Below are positions 6,263 to 6,277 of a stretch of DNA of 6,277 bases, piece after piece (position 1 is the stretch's first letter; each line of letters starts with the position of its first letter). The notes below the pieces were generated by a model that made no database searches, was not told where the DNA came from, and saw only the letters and a program-made list of their open reading frames with translations. The stretch lies in NCBI GenBank assembly GCA_050872545.1, contig JBNMHA010000131.1:1-6277 (forward strand), read 5' to 3'. The translations under genes and the position numbers were made by a program. Source of the DNA: RGIG8597 sp050872545. Lineage in GTDB: Bacteria > Spirochaetota > GWE2-31-10.

Positions 6263-6277
6263 GGCAAAAATTACGCA

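Larger units (their letters stand above)
5898..6277. other. Gene-free stretch with clustered palindromic repeats
   Basis: No reading frame here resembles a protein and none has a credible start. Almost the whole stretch consists of repeat units: about four copies of a roughly 30-42 nt element with GGGGACAGACC / GGTGTCAGACC-type ends (5930-6039 and 6160-6262), with two small hairpins between them (6045-6069 and 6094-6116). The sequence runs off the window, so the cluster may continue to the right. Confidence 0.8.

Overview
This window is part of a surface-polysaccharide (O-antigen, capsule or similar glycan) biosynthesis locus. All real genes lie on the plus strand. The organism appears to be an AT-rich, probably Gram-negative bacterium. 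The low G+C, the Rpn-type nuclease/transposase tail and the palindromic intergenic repeats would fit an anaerobe such as a treponeme-like spirochaete or an Elusimicrobia-type lineage. That placement is an impression, not something the window proves.

Layout. Positions 1-300 hold the C-terminal end of an Rpn/PD-(D/E)XK nuclease-family gene that enters from the left edge. Positions 348-3647 hold a tight, very AT-rich run of three genes: a Wzx-type flippase, a GT-A-like glycosyltransferase with a DSD motif, and a GT4 (GT-B) glycosyltransferase. Positions 3648-3928 are the orphaned C-terminal piece of a second, different GT4 glycosyltransferase. Positions 3931-5897 encode RmlA and RmlB, which overlap by one base. 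Positions 5898-6277 carry no gene; they hold a cluster of palindromic repeats, including about four copies of a family related to GGGGACAGACCC and one perfect ATTATCGGG hairpin.

How it works together. RmlA and RmlB turn glucose-1-phosphate and dTTP into dTDP-4-keto-6-deoxyglucose, the precursor of dTDP-L-rhamnose and of several amino-deoxy sugars. The two glycosyltransferases would add sugars to a lipid-linked oligosaccharide on the cytoplasmic face, and the flippase would move it across the inner membrane. No polymerase, ligase, rmlC or rmlD is visible, so the pathway must be completed elsewhere.

The main point of interest is the mosaic structure. The three AT-rich genes end abruptly at a glycosyltransferase fragment that begins at its conserved ExxxCGTP motif, and base composition jumps at the same place. 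This looks like a cassette replacement that cut a resident glycosyltransferase in two. I see no clearly new biological system. The repeat cluster and the cassette junction are the parts most worth checking.
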